Source: Agaribacillus sp965228415 (GTDB taxonomy: Bacteria > Bacteroidota > Bacteroidia > Cytophagales > Cyclobacteriaceae). From it: a DNA stretch of 64,000 nt. Under the pieces are notes generated by a model that ran no database searches, was not told the DNA's origin, and saw only the letters and a list, made by a program, of their open reading frames with translations. The stretch spans positions 8,556,001-8,620,000 of the forward strand of contig OZ245814.1 of assembly GCA_965228415.1 (NCBI GenBank), written 5' to 3'. Shown one piece after another: positions 1 to 8,417 of this stretch (positions are counted from its first letter, which is position 1; every line of letters begins with the position of its first letter). The position numbers and the translations under genes were made by a program.

Positions 1-660
1 ATAAAGATAATGATTGATAGCGTGAAAGCCGCTTCAGACCGGTAGCTGACGATACGTCTTGCATGAAGAAAATACCGTATGAAGCGTTGCAGAACCACCC
101 GTTATCAGCCGGATAATAAATATAGATAACAAAACGTTCTTTGTAGTTTTTATTAAAGACACTTGTATAAAAGGCGATAGTGATGAAGTGTTAATTGATT
201 TTTTATATTCCTATTCAGGAGATAGCAGTGATTTTTGTCAAAGGTGTTGCGGCGACCCTTGGTGAAGGATGGATTGAGAAGATCAACTGTCTCCAAGAAA
301 TAGGTTATGCTGGTCAATTGGCAGGGAAGTAAGTGGGGATGAAAGTGCGTATGTGGGTTTGGATGATGTGGGAGGTGTCGCATGCTCAGGTAGACCCAAT
401 GATCAGCTTGTTAGTGTGGTTGGAGCTGGTTAATATTCGGGATTTGTACAGACTATTGTCAACTGTAAAATTAGCATCAGTATGTCAGAACATGTTGAGC
501 GAGTTAAAATGGAAAACTGTATGTTATTTTATTGCAGAGGCAGTTACAGTCATAAACGCAGTCCTGAAATAACCGGCGATGTGCGAAAGGCTGGCAGGTT
601 GACCGATGCCGGCCGATCAGATGATCGCTATTTGATTAACGGTCAATAATCTCTTTTGAT
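1..660. other. Gene-poor stretch, possibly a decayed coding remnant
   Basis: No convincing intact gene is visible. Several short protein-like stretches lie in different plus frames: one ending at 265 with the tail DFCQRCCGDPW, one of about 35 codons ending near 332, one ending near 434 that contains DESAYVGLDDVGGVACSG, and one ending near 647. Each is cut by stops and they follow each other in changing frames, which is what a gene broken by several indels would look like. None was recognised as a family, so chance open frames remain possible. The 79-codon frame at 333-572 has an unnatural Met/Trp/Val-rich composition and is not called. Confidence 0.25.
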
Positions 661-712
661 GCTTTTTGTTTAAGTAGCGAAAGTTACAAACTATGGGTTT
701 GTAATAATCTAA

Positions 713-738
713 CCCCGGCAATATGCCGGGGTTTTTTT
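713..738 (+). terminator. Strong rho-independent terminator
   Basis: A perfect 8 bp stem (CCCCGGCA / TGCCGGGG) with a three-base loop is followed by seven T residues. This is a textbook intrinsic terminator for transcription entering from the left. Because nothing intact lies directly upstream, it supports the idea that the first 660 bases once held, or still hold, a transcribed unit. Confidence 0.85.
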
Positions 739-872
739 ATACTGATTAATTAAAAGGTTTAGCAGGAGAATGGGCCTTTTTCTGCTATTTTTCCACTACT
801 TTTACAAAATTTTCAGCGCCAAATTTGTAGGAGCTAATTAACCGGACCATCAATTTTGTCTTAATTGCATTT

Positions 873-1499
873 ATGATTCAAACCACAGGATTATCGTTCA
901 CCTATGACGCTCATACGGAATTCAGGTTTCCGGATATACACCTTGCAGATGCTGAAAACCTCGTTATACTCGGAGAATCCGGAATCGGAAAGACCACACT
1001 TTTGCACTTATTGGCGGGATTGCTGGTGGCAAAAACCGGGAATGTACTCATTAACAATACCGATATAACCCAACTTGGTACCCACGAGCTGGATCATTTT
1101 CGCGGCAATAACGTTGGCTTCGTGTTTCAAAAGCCTTATTTTGTAAAATCGTTATCACTCATTGAGAACTTGCTCTTATTGCAATACCTGGCCGGTAGAA
1201 AATCAGATCAAAACAGAATAAAGCAGGTATTGGACCGACTGGGGATAAAAGACAAAGGCCGAAAGAAGGCCTATCAGCTTAGCCAGGGAGAGCAGCAACG
1301 TGCTTCCATCGCCATGGCTATTATCAATGATCCAAAAATAATTTTGGCAGACGAGCCAACTTCCAGCCTCGATGATAAAAACTGCCATAACGTGACAACG
1401 CTTTTAAAATCCCAGGCCTCCGCAACCGGAGCCAACCTTGTGGTGATCACCCATGATCAGCGATTGAAAACGCAATTTGAAAACCAGCTACAGCTATGA
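873..1499 (+). CDS. ABC transporter ATP-binding protein (LolD/MacB-type)
   Basis: A 208-residue ATPase of the family that pairs with FtsX-like permeases. The Walker A motif GESGIGKTT is at residues 34-42, the Q-loop around VFQKP at 84-88, the signature LSQGE at 136-140 and Walker B IILADE at 156-161, followed by the D-loop SSLDD. It would energise the permease encoded immediately downstream, whose start overlaps its last bases (ATGA-type overlap), so the two are translationally coupled. Length is normal for this class. The likely role is conformational work on a periplasmic substrate rather than classical import. The permease's histidine-rich loop hints at a metal-linked job. The exact substrate is not shown by the sequence. 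Confidence 0.9.
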   Translation: MIQTTGLSFTYDAHTEFRFPDIHLADAENLVILGESGIGKTTLLHLLAGLLVAKTGNVLINNTDITQLGTHELDHFRGNNVGFVFQKPYFVKSLSLIENLLLLQYLAGRKSDQNRIKQVLDRLGIKDKGRKKAYQLSQGEQQRASIAMAIINDPKIILADEPTSSLDDKNCHNVTTLLKSQASATGANLVVITHDQRLKTQFENQLQL

Positions 1500-2710
1500 A
1501 CTTGTTTAAACTAACCTGGAAAAATCTGTGGGCCAGGCCTTTGGCGACTTTGTTAAGTTTAATTTTAATCATGCTGGGGGTGGGGCTGATAACTTTTGTC
1601 CTGCACGTAAAACGAGATTTTGAAGGTCATATGGGCAAGAATATCAAAGGCATCGATATGGTCGTTGGGGCTAAGGGAAGCCCTTTACAGCTAATATTAT
1701 CAGCGGTATTTCATATTGATGCGCCGACCGGTAACATCAAGCTGGTCGAGGCGGAAAAACTTAAAAAAAACCGTCTTGTAAAATATGCCATTCCGTTGTC
1801 TTACGGTGATAGCTACAATGGGTATAGAATTGTAGGTACTGATACTACCTTTGGTAAACTATACAATGCCCGATTGAAAACCGGCATACTGAGGAAAGGG
1901 CGTTTTGAGGTAAACCTTGGCGCCGGCGTGGCTGCCGATCTGAACCTGAAAATTGGCGATGAGTTTTCGGGATCCCACGGGCTCGTAGCCGGCGGGGAAA
2001 CCCATGATGATCAGCCTTACAGGGTCGCCGGTATTTTTGAAACCTCCAATACCGTATTGGATCAACTTATTTTAACCAACCTGGAAAGTGTCTGGGATGT
2101 TCACAATCATACCACCCCGGAAGCGCATGAGGACAATGAAGATGATACAGATCACCAATCTGTAGACCTGGAGATTACAGCCATGCTGGTAAAATTCAGG
2201 AGTCCTATGGGCGTTATCCAGCTACCCCGATGGGTCAATACCCAGACAAACATGCAGGCTGCCGTCCCTTCTTACGAACTAAAAAGGCTCACCAACCTGA
2301 TGGGTTTCGGCATTAACACCATCAACGGCGTGGCCGTAGTTATTATGATAGTGGCGGGCATAAGCGTTTTTATCAGTTTATTGAATAGTTTAAAGGAAAG
2401 ACAGCCAGAACTGGCATTGATGCGCTCCTATGGCGCTTCGAGAAGGCAATTGGCAACAACAGTATTACTCGAAGGATTGCTCACCAGCCTCCTTGGCTTC
2501 GCGGGAGGCATCGCATTAAGCAAATTGGGTTTCCTTGTTGTCGTCGGTTTTTTTCCGCAAGGCTTAAATCTGCCGTCCTCAGGGTTATCATGGTCTCCGT
2601 CAGATGCCTATTTATTGCTTATTATCATCACCATAGGCTTCCTGTCTGCTTTGATACCGGTGATTAAGTCCCTCAATATCAACATCTCCAAAACCCTTGC
2701 CGCCTCCTAA
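1496..2710 (+). CDS. FtsX-like ABC permease with His/Asp/Glu-rich periplasmic loop
   Basis: A 404-residue permease with an N-terminal membrane segment (about residues 17-37), a large MacB-type periplasmic domain (40-270) and three C-terminal segments typical of FtsX (around 275-300, 325-350, 372-395). Two metal-ligand-rich stretches stand out in the periplasmic part: residues 159-174 (three His and Asp/Glu in an SHG...THDDQPY context) and 202-220 (HNH...EAHEDNEDDTDH). Permeases recalled from zinc-regulated operons of Gammaproteobacteria, next to DUF2796 and DUF3299 proteins, carry the same feature. A DUF3299-like gene lies at 12077-12550 in this window. Metal binding is inferred. The overlap with the ATPase gene indicates one complex. 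Confidence 0.85.
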   Translation: MNLFKLTWKNLWARPLATLLSLILIMLGVGLITFVLHVKRDFEGHMGKNIKGIDMVVGAKGSPLQLILSAVFHIDAPTGNIKLVEAEKLKKNRLVKYAIPLSYGDSYNGYRIVGTDTTFGKLYNARLKTGILRKGRFEVNLGAGVAADLNLKIGDEFSGSHGLVAGGETHDDQPYRVAGIFETSNTVLDQLILTNLESVWDVHNHTTPEAHEDNEDDTDHQSVDLEITAMLVKFRSPMGVIQLPRWVNTQTNMQAAVPSYELKRLTNLMGFGINTINGVAVVIMIVAGISVFISLLNSLKERQPELALMRSYGASRRQLATTVLLEGLLTSLLGFAGGIALSKLGFLVVVGFFPQGLNLPSSGLSWSPSDAYLLLIIITIGFLSALIPVIKSLNINISKTLAAS

Positions 2711-2854
2711 CCATCCGCGCACCCTCTCATAACTCACACCCACACTCAAACTCCACACTCAAATTTATTTTATTTACCCTTTTTGACTATCTTCATAGCA
2801 CTGTAGAACTGGATGTCTCATTATTTACATTTATCACCAAACTGTCAACCGATC

Positions 2855-4165
2855 ATGTTTAACTGTAGCAAGAAATATAACATTAACATAATTCTCTTTT
2901 TAGCAATTTTAACAACTTTCTTTTCCTGCACTTCAGGTACAGGGACAGAAGAATCAAATGATGCTACAGCCGGCGTTGACCGCGATGAGATGATAGCGAA
3001 AGCGATGGCCATTCACGATCGGGTGCTGACGATAGATACCCACGCAGATACGCCGCTGAGAATGATACAACCGGGTTTTGACATGGGGGAGCGCCATGAT
3101 CCCAATGAGACGGGTTCCAAGGTCGATTACCCCCGCATGATTGAAGGTGGGTTGGACGGAATTTTCTTTGCGGCCTTTGTTGCCCAGGGTGTCAGGGATA
3201 ACGAGGGCCATGTGGATGCCAAAAAATTATGCATGCAAATGATCGATTCAATCATCGCCTCAACCGAAAAGTACAGCGACCTGGTAGGGCTGGCCCTTAC
3301 CGCTGAGGATGCTTATAGACTGGAAAAGGAGGGAAAAAGAGCGGTTTATATTGGCATAGAGAATGGCTATCCTATTGGAGGCGACCTGTCAAATGTTGAG
3401 CGTTACTTTGAGAGGGGGGTGCGTTATATTACCCTGGTGCATTCCTCCAATAATGATCTGGCCGACTCCGCAACTGATCAGGACGGACCCGAACACGGAG
3501 GGCTTAGCGAGTTGGGAATGAAGGTGGTTCGGGAAATGAATCGCCTGGGTATTATGGTGGATATTTCTCATGGTAACGACAGTGTTTTCTACGATGCCAT
3601 AAAATTATCGCAGGCACCGATCATTGCTTCCCATTCCAACGCCAGAGCGGTGACAAATAGTCCAAGAAATATGACGGATGAAATGTTAAAGCTAATGGCT
3701 GAAAACGGTGGGGTGGTACAACTTACTATGCTGACCAGTTACCTGATGGATATTCCTGAAAACCCCGAGAAGCTGGCTGCGGTTGAAGCAGTTCGTGAAA
3801 AATACCCCAATGTCTCTGAATTAACTGATGAAGAAAAAGCGGAAGCGCGGGAGGCCCTTCGTGCTGTCCACGAAAAATACCCTGCCCCATCCGCCAATGT
3901 GAAACACGCGGCAGACCACATCGACCACATAGTGAAAGTAGCGGGTATCGATCACGTGGGCATCGGATGTGATTTTGATGGCGGCGGCGGTATTGATGGC
4001 ATATTTGATGTAAGCGAAGTGAAGAATATCACCATTGAGCTGGTGGAAAGGGGATATACTGAAGAGGAAATTAAAAAGATCTGGGGCGGTAATATTATGC
4101 GGGTGCTCAGGGAAGTGGAGGTTGCGGCGAAAAAAATTGAATCGGGTGAAATTGCGGCTAACTAG
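2855..4165 (+). CDS. Membrane dipeptidase, peptidase family M19 (lipoprotein)
   Basis: A zinc dipeptidase of the renal dipeptidase family, 436 residues from the chosen ATG; an upstream in-frame ATG at 2813 would add 14 residues ahead of the signal peptide. The chosen start gives a clean lipoprotein signal ending in FFSC, so the enzyme is probably anchored in the envelope. Family motifs in order are IDTHADTP (first metal ligands), IGIENGYP (bridging Glu), LVHSSNN, DISHGND, IASHSNARA and GIGCDFDGGGG. It hydrolyses dipeptides. It heads a run of genes with tiny gaps or overlaps (DUF6702, HupE-like, M28 peptidase, DUF6702), pointing to an envelope peptide-digesting operon with metal handling. Confidence 0.93.
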   Translation: MFNCSKKYNINIILFLAILTTFFSCTSGTGTEESNDATAGVDRDEMIAKAMAIHDRVLTIDTHADTPLRMIQPGFDMGERHDPNETGSKVDYPRMIEGGLDGIFFAAFVAQGVRDNEGHVDAKKLCMQMIDSIIASTEKYSDLVGLALTAEDAYRLEKEGKRAVYIGIENGYPIGGDLSNVERYFERGVRYITLVHSSNNDLADSATDQDGPEHGGLSELGMKVVREMNRLGIMVDISHGNDSVFYDAIKLSQAPIIASHSNARAVTNSPRNMTDEMLKLMAENGGVVQLTMLTSYLMDIPENPEKLAAVEAVREKYPNVSELTDEEKAEAREALRAVHEKYPAPSANVKHAADHIDHIVKVAGIDHVGIGCDFDGGGGIDGIFDVSEVKNITIELVERGYTEEEIKKIWGGNIMRVLREVEVAAKKIESGEIAAN

Positions 4166-4676
4166 AAAAATATTTCCCATTTACCTGGCCGGTATCTTGT
4201 GGGCCAATATATTTGCCTTTGCCCACCCCCTGAGATTATCGCTATGCGAAATTGAGTATACCCCGGATCAAAAATTATTAAAAGTTAACCTGAAGCTGTT
4301 TCTGACAGATGTCAATGAGGCATTGGTTTTTGACCCTTACAGTGAAGAACTGCGATTTTGTCAACCCAATGAACACGCAAAGGCAGAAACGCTATTGTTA
4401 GACTACCTGAATAAATATTTTTATCTTAAAATAAATGGAAAAAAGCTACCCTTGAAAATTAAACACAAAAAGCTAAGCGGCGACGGTGACAACACGGCCT
4501 TATGGTTATTTTTTCAGTTTGAACAGGTTGACCAAATCCGGCGGTTGGAAATTCGGGACGATGTTTTTACGGATCTGTTCTTTGATCAATCAAATTTGGT
4601 ATATGCCCACATTAATGGAGAACCAAGAAGCCTCATGCTCAATAAAAAGTCACCTGTTCACACCTTAACATACTAA
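4146..4676 (+). CDS. DUF6702 family exported protein (first copy)
   Basis: A protein of about 176 residues of the DUF6702 type, common in Bacteroidota and of unknown function. The open frame runs upstream inside the dipeptidase gene, but GTG at 4146 is preferred because it gives a signal peptide directly followed by FAHPLRLSLCEIEY, the usual mature start of this family (His-Pro then a beta strand). This start overlaps the dipeptidase gene by 20 bases, suggesting coupled translation. The rest is predicted beta-rich, with no catalytic motif. It sits directly before a HupE-like permease, a pairing that suggests an accessory role in metal uptake or in presenting a peptidase. A second copy ends the operon at 7231. 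Confidence 0.75.
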   Translation: MKLRLTRKIFPIYLAGILWANIFAFAHPLRLSLCEIEYTPDQKLLKVNLKLFLTDVNEALVFDPYSEELRFCQPNEHAKAETLLLDYLNKYFYLKINGKKLPLKIKHKKLSGDGDNTALWLFFQFEQVDQIRRLEIRDDVFTDLFFDQSNLVYAHINGEPRSLMLNKKSPVHTLTY

Positions 4677-4677
4677 C

Positions 4678-5262
4678 ATGCTACCTTTTCATTTTTACTT
4701 AAAACTGGGCTTTGAACACATTTCAAATTTGGCAGGTTATGACCATATTATGTTTTTGGTTGCGTTGTGTGCGGTATATACGGTAGGACAATGGCGCCAT
4801 GTATTAATCCTGGTTACAGCTTTTACCATCGGTCATTCTGTTACTTTGTCGCTGGCCACTTTTGATGTGTTAACCATCCCCTCTGATATCATCAAGTTTC
4901 TAATACCGGTTACGATTTTTTTAACCGCTATAAACAATGTGTTTTCCCCTCCACCAAACGTAAGAAGTCCGAAAATCCGAAGGAACTATTTTATGGCGCT
5001 TTTTTTTGGTTTTATTCATGGAATGGATTTTTCAAATTATTTCAAGGCACTGATAGGAGAATTTGGCAGCATATTCCAACCGCTGCTGGCCTTTAATCTG
5101 GGTATAGAATTGGGACAGCTCCTGGTAGTGCTGGGCATATTTTTGCTGGCCTATCTGGCATTGACACTTTTAAAATTTAAACCCCGGGAATGGAATTTAT
5201 TTATCTCCGGTGCGGCGGCGGGTATGTCGCTGCTATCAATGATTGAAAACAAATTTTGGTAA
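4678..5262 (+). CDS. HupE/UreJ-like metal permease
   Basis: A 194-residue integral membrane protein with about six hydrophobic segments. Three conserved motifs of the HupE/UreJ_2 family are present: FEHISNLAGYDHIMFL near residues 13-28 (His and Asp-His), FTIGHSVTLSL near 56-66, and FGFIHGMDFSNYF near 107-119. Family members move nickel or cobalt, and the His/Asp motifs lie in membrane segments. It starts one base after the stop of the DUF6702 gene and is followed 19 bases later by the zinc peptidase reading frame. This fits import of a transition metal for the metallopeptidases encoded with it. Which metal is carried cannot be read from the sequence. Confidence 0.85.
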   Translation: MLPFHFYLKLGFEHISNLAGYDHIMFLVALCAVYTVGQWRHVLILVTAFTIGHSVTLSLATFDVLTIPSDIIKFLIPVTIFLTAINNVFSPPPNVRSPKIRRNYFMALFFGFIHGMDFSNYFKALIGEFGSIFQPLLAFNLGIELGQLLVVLGIFLLAYLALTLLKFKPREWNLFISGAAAGMSLLSMIENKFW

Positions 5263-5281
5263 TTTAAACAACAACATCCAC

Positions 5282-6717
5282 ATGAATCCCATCAAAATTC
5301 ACTCTATTTTTAAGTATGCTGTATTTTTGGTTTTTTTCACCACCAACTGCATTCAAAAGCCTCAAGAAGCCGAACAGGCGGTACCGGTACCCCAAAGCCC
5401 GATTGACCCACAGGTAGCAACCACTGTTAAATCCTTTTTTGATGAAGCGCTAAGTGAGAGAGCCTGTTACCGGATGCTGGAAGAACTGTGCAAGGATGTC
5501 GGTCCGAGATTAAGTGGATCGAAGGGGGCAGAAGCCGCCGTAGCCTGGGCAAAGCAAAAAATGGAAGACGAAGGCTTTGATGAGGTATACCTGCAGGAAG
5601 TTATGGTACCACATTGGGAAAGAGGGGAGGAAGAGGAAGCCCATATCATTCTTGAGAACGGGAAAAAAGAGCCCTTGTCATTTCTTGCAATCGGCGGCTC
5701 CGTGCCAACACCAGCCGGGGGCATTACAGCAGAAGTAATTGAGGTGCAATCAATTGACGAGTTGGAAGCATTGGGGCGAGAAAGCATACAGGGAAAAATC
5801 GTTTTTTTTAACCAGCAATTTGATCAAAGGAATATTACACAAATGGCATCTTACGGCGCTACCGTACGGCAAAGAACCCAGGGTGCTGTGGAAGCGGCTT
5901 CCTACGGCGCTGTTGCTTCTGTCATCAGGTCACTTTCCTCTGCATTTGATGATGTCCCTCATACGGTACTATGAGTTATAAATCAGGTGTAGATAGCATC
6001 CCACATGCGGCGCTTGGCGTTCAATCCGCAGTGCTATTAAGCGACAGGCTCAAAACCGGTTCGGTTACATTGCACATGAAAATCAACAGCCGGATATATT
6101 CCGACGCCCCCTCACACAATGTGGTCGGTGTCTTAAAGGGCACCGAGTTTCCGCAGGAAATTATTACCATAGGCGGGCACCTGGATTCCTGGGATGTTGG
6201 CGAAGGGGCCCACGACGATGGCGCGGGGTGTGTACATGCCCTGGGTGTGTTGAGGCTATTTAAAAAACTTGGTATTAAACCCAAACGAACCATCAGGGCA
6301 GTGATGTTTATGAATGAAGAAAATGGCCTTAAAGGGGGTATAAAATATGCGGAAAATGCCAGAGATGAGAAAGAGAACCACCTGGTAGCCATCGAAAGCG
6401 ACGCCGGTGGTTTTAGCCCTCGCGGCTTTGGTGTTACGGCTTCCGACGAGCAGCTGGAAAAGGTACGGTCATGGCTCCCTTATTTTAATCCGAACACCAT
6501 TGCCTTTATTAACAAGGGTGGTGGTGGAGCAGATATTCGCCCCCTGTATGATGTGCAAGGCACTCCTACTATCGGCCTGTTAACAGAGGGACAACGGATG
6601 TTCGACTATCATCATTCCGCCAATGATGTTTTTGAGCATGTACATCCCCGGGAATTGGAGTTGGGAACGGCCTCTTTGGCAGCGTTGGTATATCTAATTG
6701 ATCAAAATGGTTTTTAA
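5282..6717 (+). pseudogene. M28 family zinc peptidase interrupted by one frameshift
   Basis: Two consecutive reading frames together make one M28 (carboxypeptidase Q-like) peptidase. The first part (from ATG 5282) has a lipoprotein-like signal (FFTTNC), the N-terminal segment and the PA-like insert, and ends DDVPHTVL-stop at 5974. The second begins MSYKSGVDSIPHAAL at 5971 and carries all zinc ligands: GGHLDSWD, HDDGAGC, MNEENG, ESDAGG and YHHSANDVFE. Adding one G in the ACGGTACT stretch (5963-5970) gives DVPHTGTMSYKSGV, the normal family sequence across the junction. So a single base is missing, either a real loss-of-function mutation or a sequencing/assembly error. Both halves look fully conserved, so decay is recent or absent. 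Confidence 0.85.
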
Positions 6718-7231
6718 TGGTCACCTGAAGTTTTGGATTGTACTACTTGGCATCGTGATGTGTTATACCATATCACAGGCTCATGCTTTTTACGTTAGCG
6801 TTTACTCCGTAAATTTTGACCCTGACAGGCAGGAATTGAATGTGATCTGTAAAGTATTCACGAATGATCTGGAAGACGCCGTGAAAAAGAAAAATGCCAT
6901 CGCCACCTTATCGGTTGATTCCGAAAGCAGCAGAAACACAAGAAAGATGGTATCGGATTATGTATTGGAAAGGACGAAAATAACCTTGAACGACACACCG
7001 GCGAAAATGATTTTCAGCGATCTGAGTTGGGAGGGGTCCGGTATCACGGAAACGACCCTTTGCCGCTTCAAAATAACCGGAGTAACCCACATTGAAACGA
7101 TTGAAATTTACACTAAACTACTAACAGAGTTATATGACGATCAGGTCAATATTGTTAATGTTAGGGTAGGAGATAAAAGAAAGGCATTAAACCTGGATAA
7201 AAGGGTACACCAGGGTAAGCTGGTATTTTAA
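6707..7231 (+). CDS. DUF6702 family exported protein (second copy)
   Basis: A 174-residue protein related to the product of 4146-4676. ATG at 6707 is preferred over the upstream TTG at 6698; it overlaps the end of the M28 gene by 11 bases. The N-terminal hydrophobic segment (about residues 7-22) ends in SQAHAFYVSVYSVNF, so the mature protein again begins with a short His-containing beta strand. It contains the DUF6702 feature of an FTNDLEDAV segment followed by charged and beta-rich sequence. It is the last gene of the dipeptidase/HupE/peptidase operon. The two copies differ strongly, so they are old paralogues rather than a recent duplication. Function unknown. Confidence 0.75.
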   Translation: MVFNGHLKFWIVLLGIVMCYTISQAHAFYVSVYSVNFDPDRQELNVICKVFTNDLEDAVKKKNAIATLSVDSESSRNTRKMVSDYVLERTKITLNDTPAKMIFSDLSWEGSGITETTLCRFKITGVTHIETIEIYTKLLTELYDDQVNIVNVRVGDKRKALNLDKRVHQGKLVF

Positions 7232-7297
7232 CAACTTATTGTTTCGAAATATAAGAAAGCAGAACAGCCTAATAAAGGTGAATAATTCCTGAGCCTA

Positions 7298-8377
7298 TTA
7301 TTTCAACTTAAATTCAAACTCATCATACGCTGAAGTTCTCCACGCCAGGTGCCGTGTTGATGGTGATATGAAAAAAAAAGGTGAAAATGTTTTGACCTTA
7401 ACCGTCAAGCCATCAGGCATAAATTCCAGATATCTAAGCCAGCCGTCTCCACCATTGCCATGCCAGCCACCGCCGAGTGCCTGGGCATTAAAAACCATTT
7501 GAGTAACTATTCCTCCATCTGCTCTTTTATCCTGTTTGAAGGCTATGTGTCCTTTTGGATCATCGGGATTTCCAATGTGCCCGGCTATAACCATCACGAT
7601 GTTTTGGGAAGGTTTAACGAGTTTATTCCAAATCGCTTGTCCATAGTTTCCATTGTTGATCGGGTAGTTCTCCTTTTCAATTCTTTCATTTTTGGCATTC
7701 ATGTAGGAATGGGTAAGTACGACGACCCGGTGGTCTTTATATTTTGATTGATTAATAGCCTGAAAAGCCCACGTAAGGGCATCATCCCTGGGAGCGAATT
7801 CCAGATTAAGGAATAAATAGGGTATTCCTCCCGGATCTACCCATTCAAATAAAGCATTGGCCAAAGTCGGCATTCCCTGTTGATTTTTATGGTATTCCCT
7901 CAACATTTTTTCGTTGAGCGGATTGCGATCAACAGTAATATAATCATCGTATTGTGTGTGCCGGTTTTCGATGTTTTTGTATCCAAAATCATGATTACCT
8001 GCCGCCAAAATATACCGGGCCCTGTGGTCCAGCCTTGAAACTGACCTGTCTATAGCACGCCATTGATTGATGCTGCTTTGGTTTCCATTAATGCTGTCGC
8101 CTTTCAGTATGTTGTTTTGTTCCACGAGATCACCTGTACATAAGACCATTTCTATTTTCAAAGGGTCAATATTTTCTGCTATCCAGGCCGTCATAATATC
8201 AAAAATGCCCTGATTGCGTTCAAACTTTACGTAAGATTGGGGGTCTGGCAAAATAACCAGGGTCCAGCTTTTTTCACTCGTGGTCCGGGGTATGGCAACT
8301 TTTGATTCCTGGGCCAGGATTTTGAAGGATATGAAAATGCAAAAAATAAGGGTTATAAGGCGGGATTTGTTGGTCAC
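7298..8377 (-). CDS. Secreted calcineurin-like metallophosphoesterase
   Basis: A phosphoesterase of about 359 residues from GTG 8377, chosen because AAAGGA lies upstream at good spacing and the signal peptide (SRLITLIFCIFISFKILAQ) then begins close to the start. The open frame extends to 8437 and would overlap the neighbouring gene. Motifs in order: ILPDPQSY (DxH-type site with Gln in place of His, as in a known exported subfamily), CTGDLVEQN, AAGNHDFGY, LTHSYMN and IAGHIGNP. These form a two-metal phosphoesterase site. It lies 40 bases downstream of an EEP-family hydrolase gene, probably co-transcribed, so the pair may release phosphate from extracellular phosphoesters or nucleic acids. The substrate is unknown. 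Confidence 0.85.
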   Translation of the reverse strand: MTNKSRLITLIFCIFISFKILAQESKVAIPRTTSEKSWTLVILPDPQSYVKFERNQGIFDIMTAWIAENIDPLKIEMVLCTGDLVEQNNILKGDSINGNQSSINQWRAIDRSVSRLDHRARYILAAGNHDFGYKNIENRHTQYDDYITVDRNPLNEKMLREYHKNQQGMPTLANALFEWVDPGGIPYLFLNLEFAPRDDALTWAFQAINQSKYKDHRVVVLTHSYMNAKNERIEKENYPINNGNYGQAIWNKLVKPSQNIVMVIAGHIGNPDDPKGHIAFKQDKRADGGIVTQMVFNAQALGGGWHGNGGDGWLRYLEFMPDGLTVKVKTFSPFFFISPSTRHLAWRTSAYDEFEFKLK

Positions 8378-8417
8378 GTTATTATTCCTTTGTGTTTTAA
8401 TATCAGAATTTCTTTTA

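Noticed and set aside
4035..4145. Long upstream extension of the first DUF6702 gene
   Set aside because: It runs in the dipeptidase gene in another frame and hides the signal peptide; GTG 4146 fits the family start.
5467..5787. 106-codon open frame opposite the M28 peptidase
   Set aside because: It is antisense to conserved peptidase sequence and has Ser/Pro-rich shadow composition.
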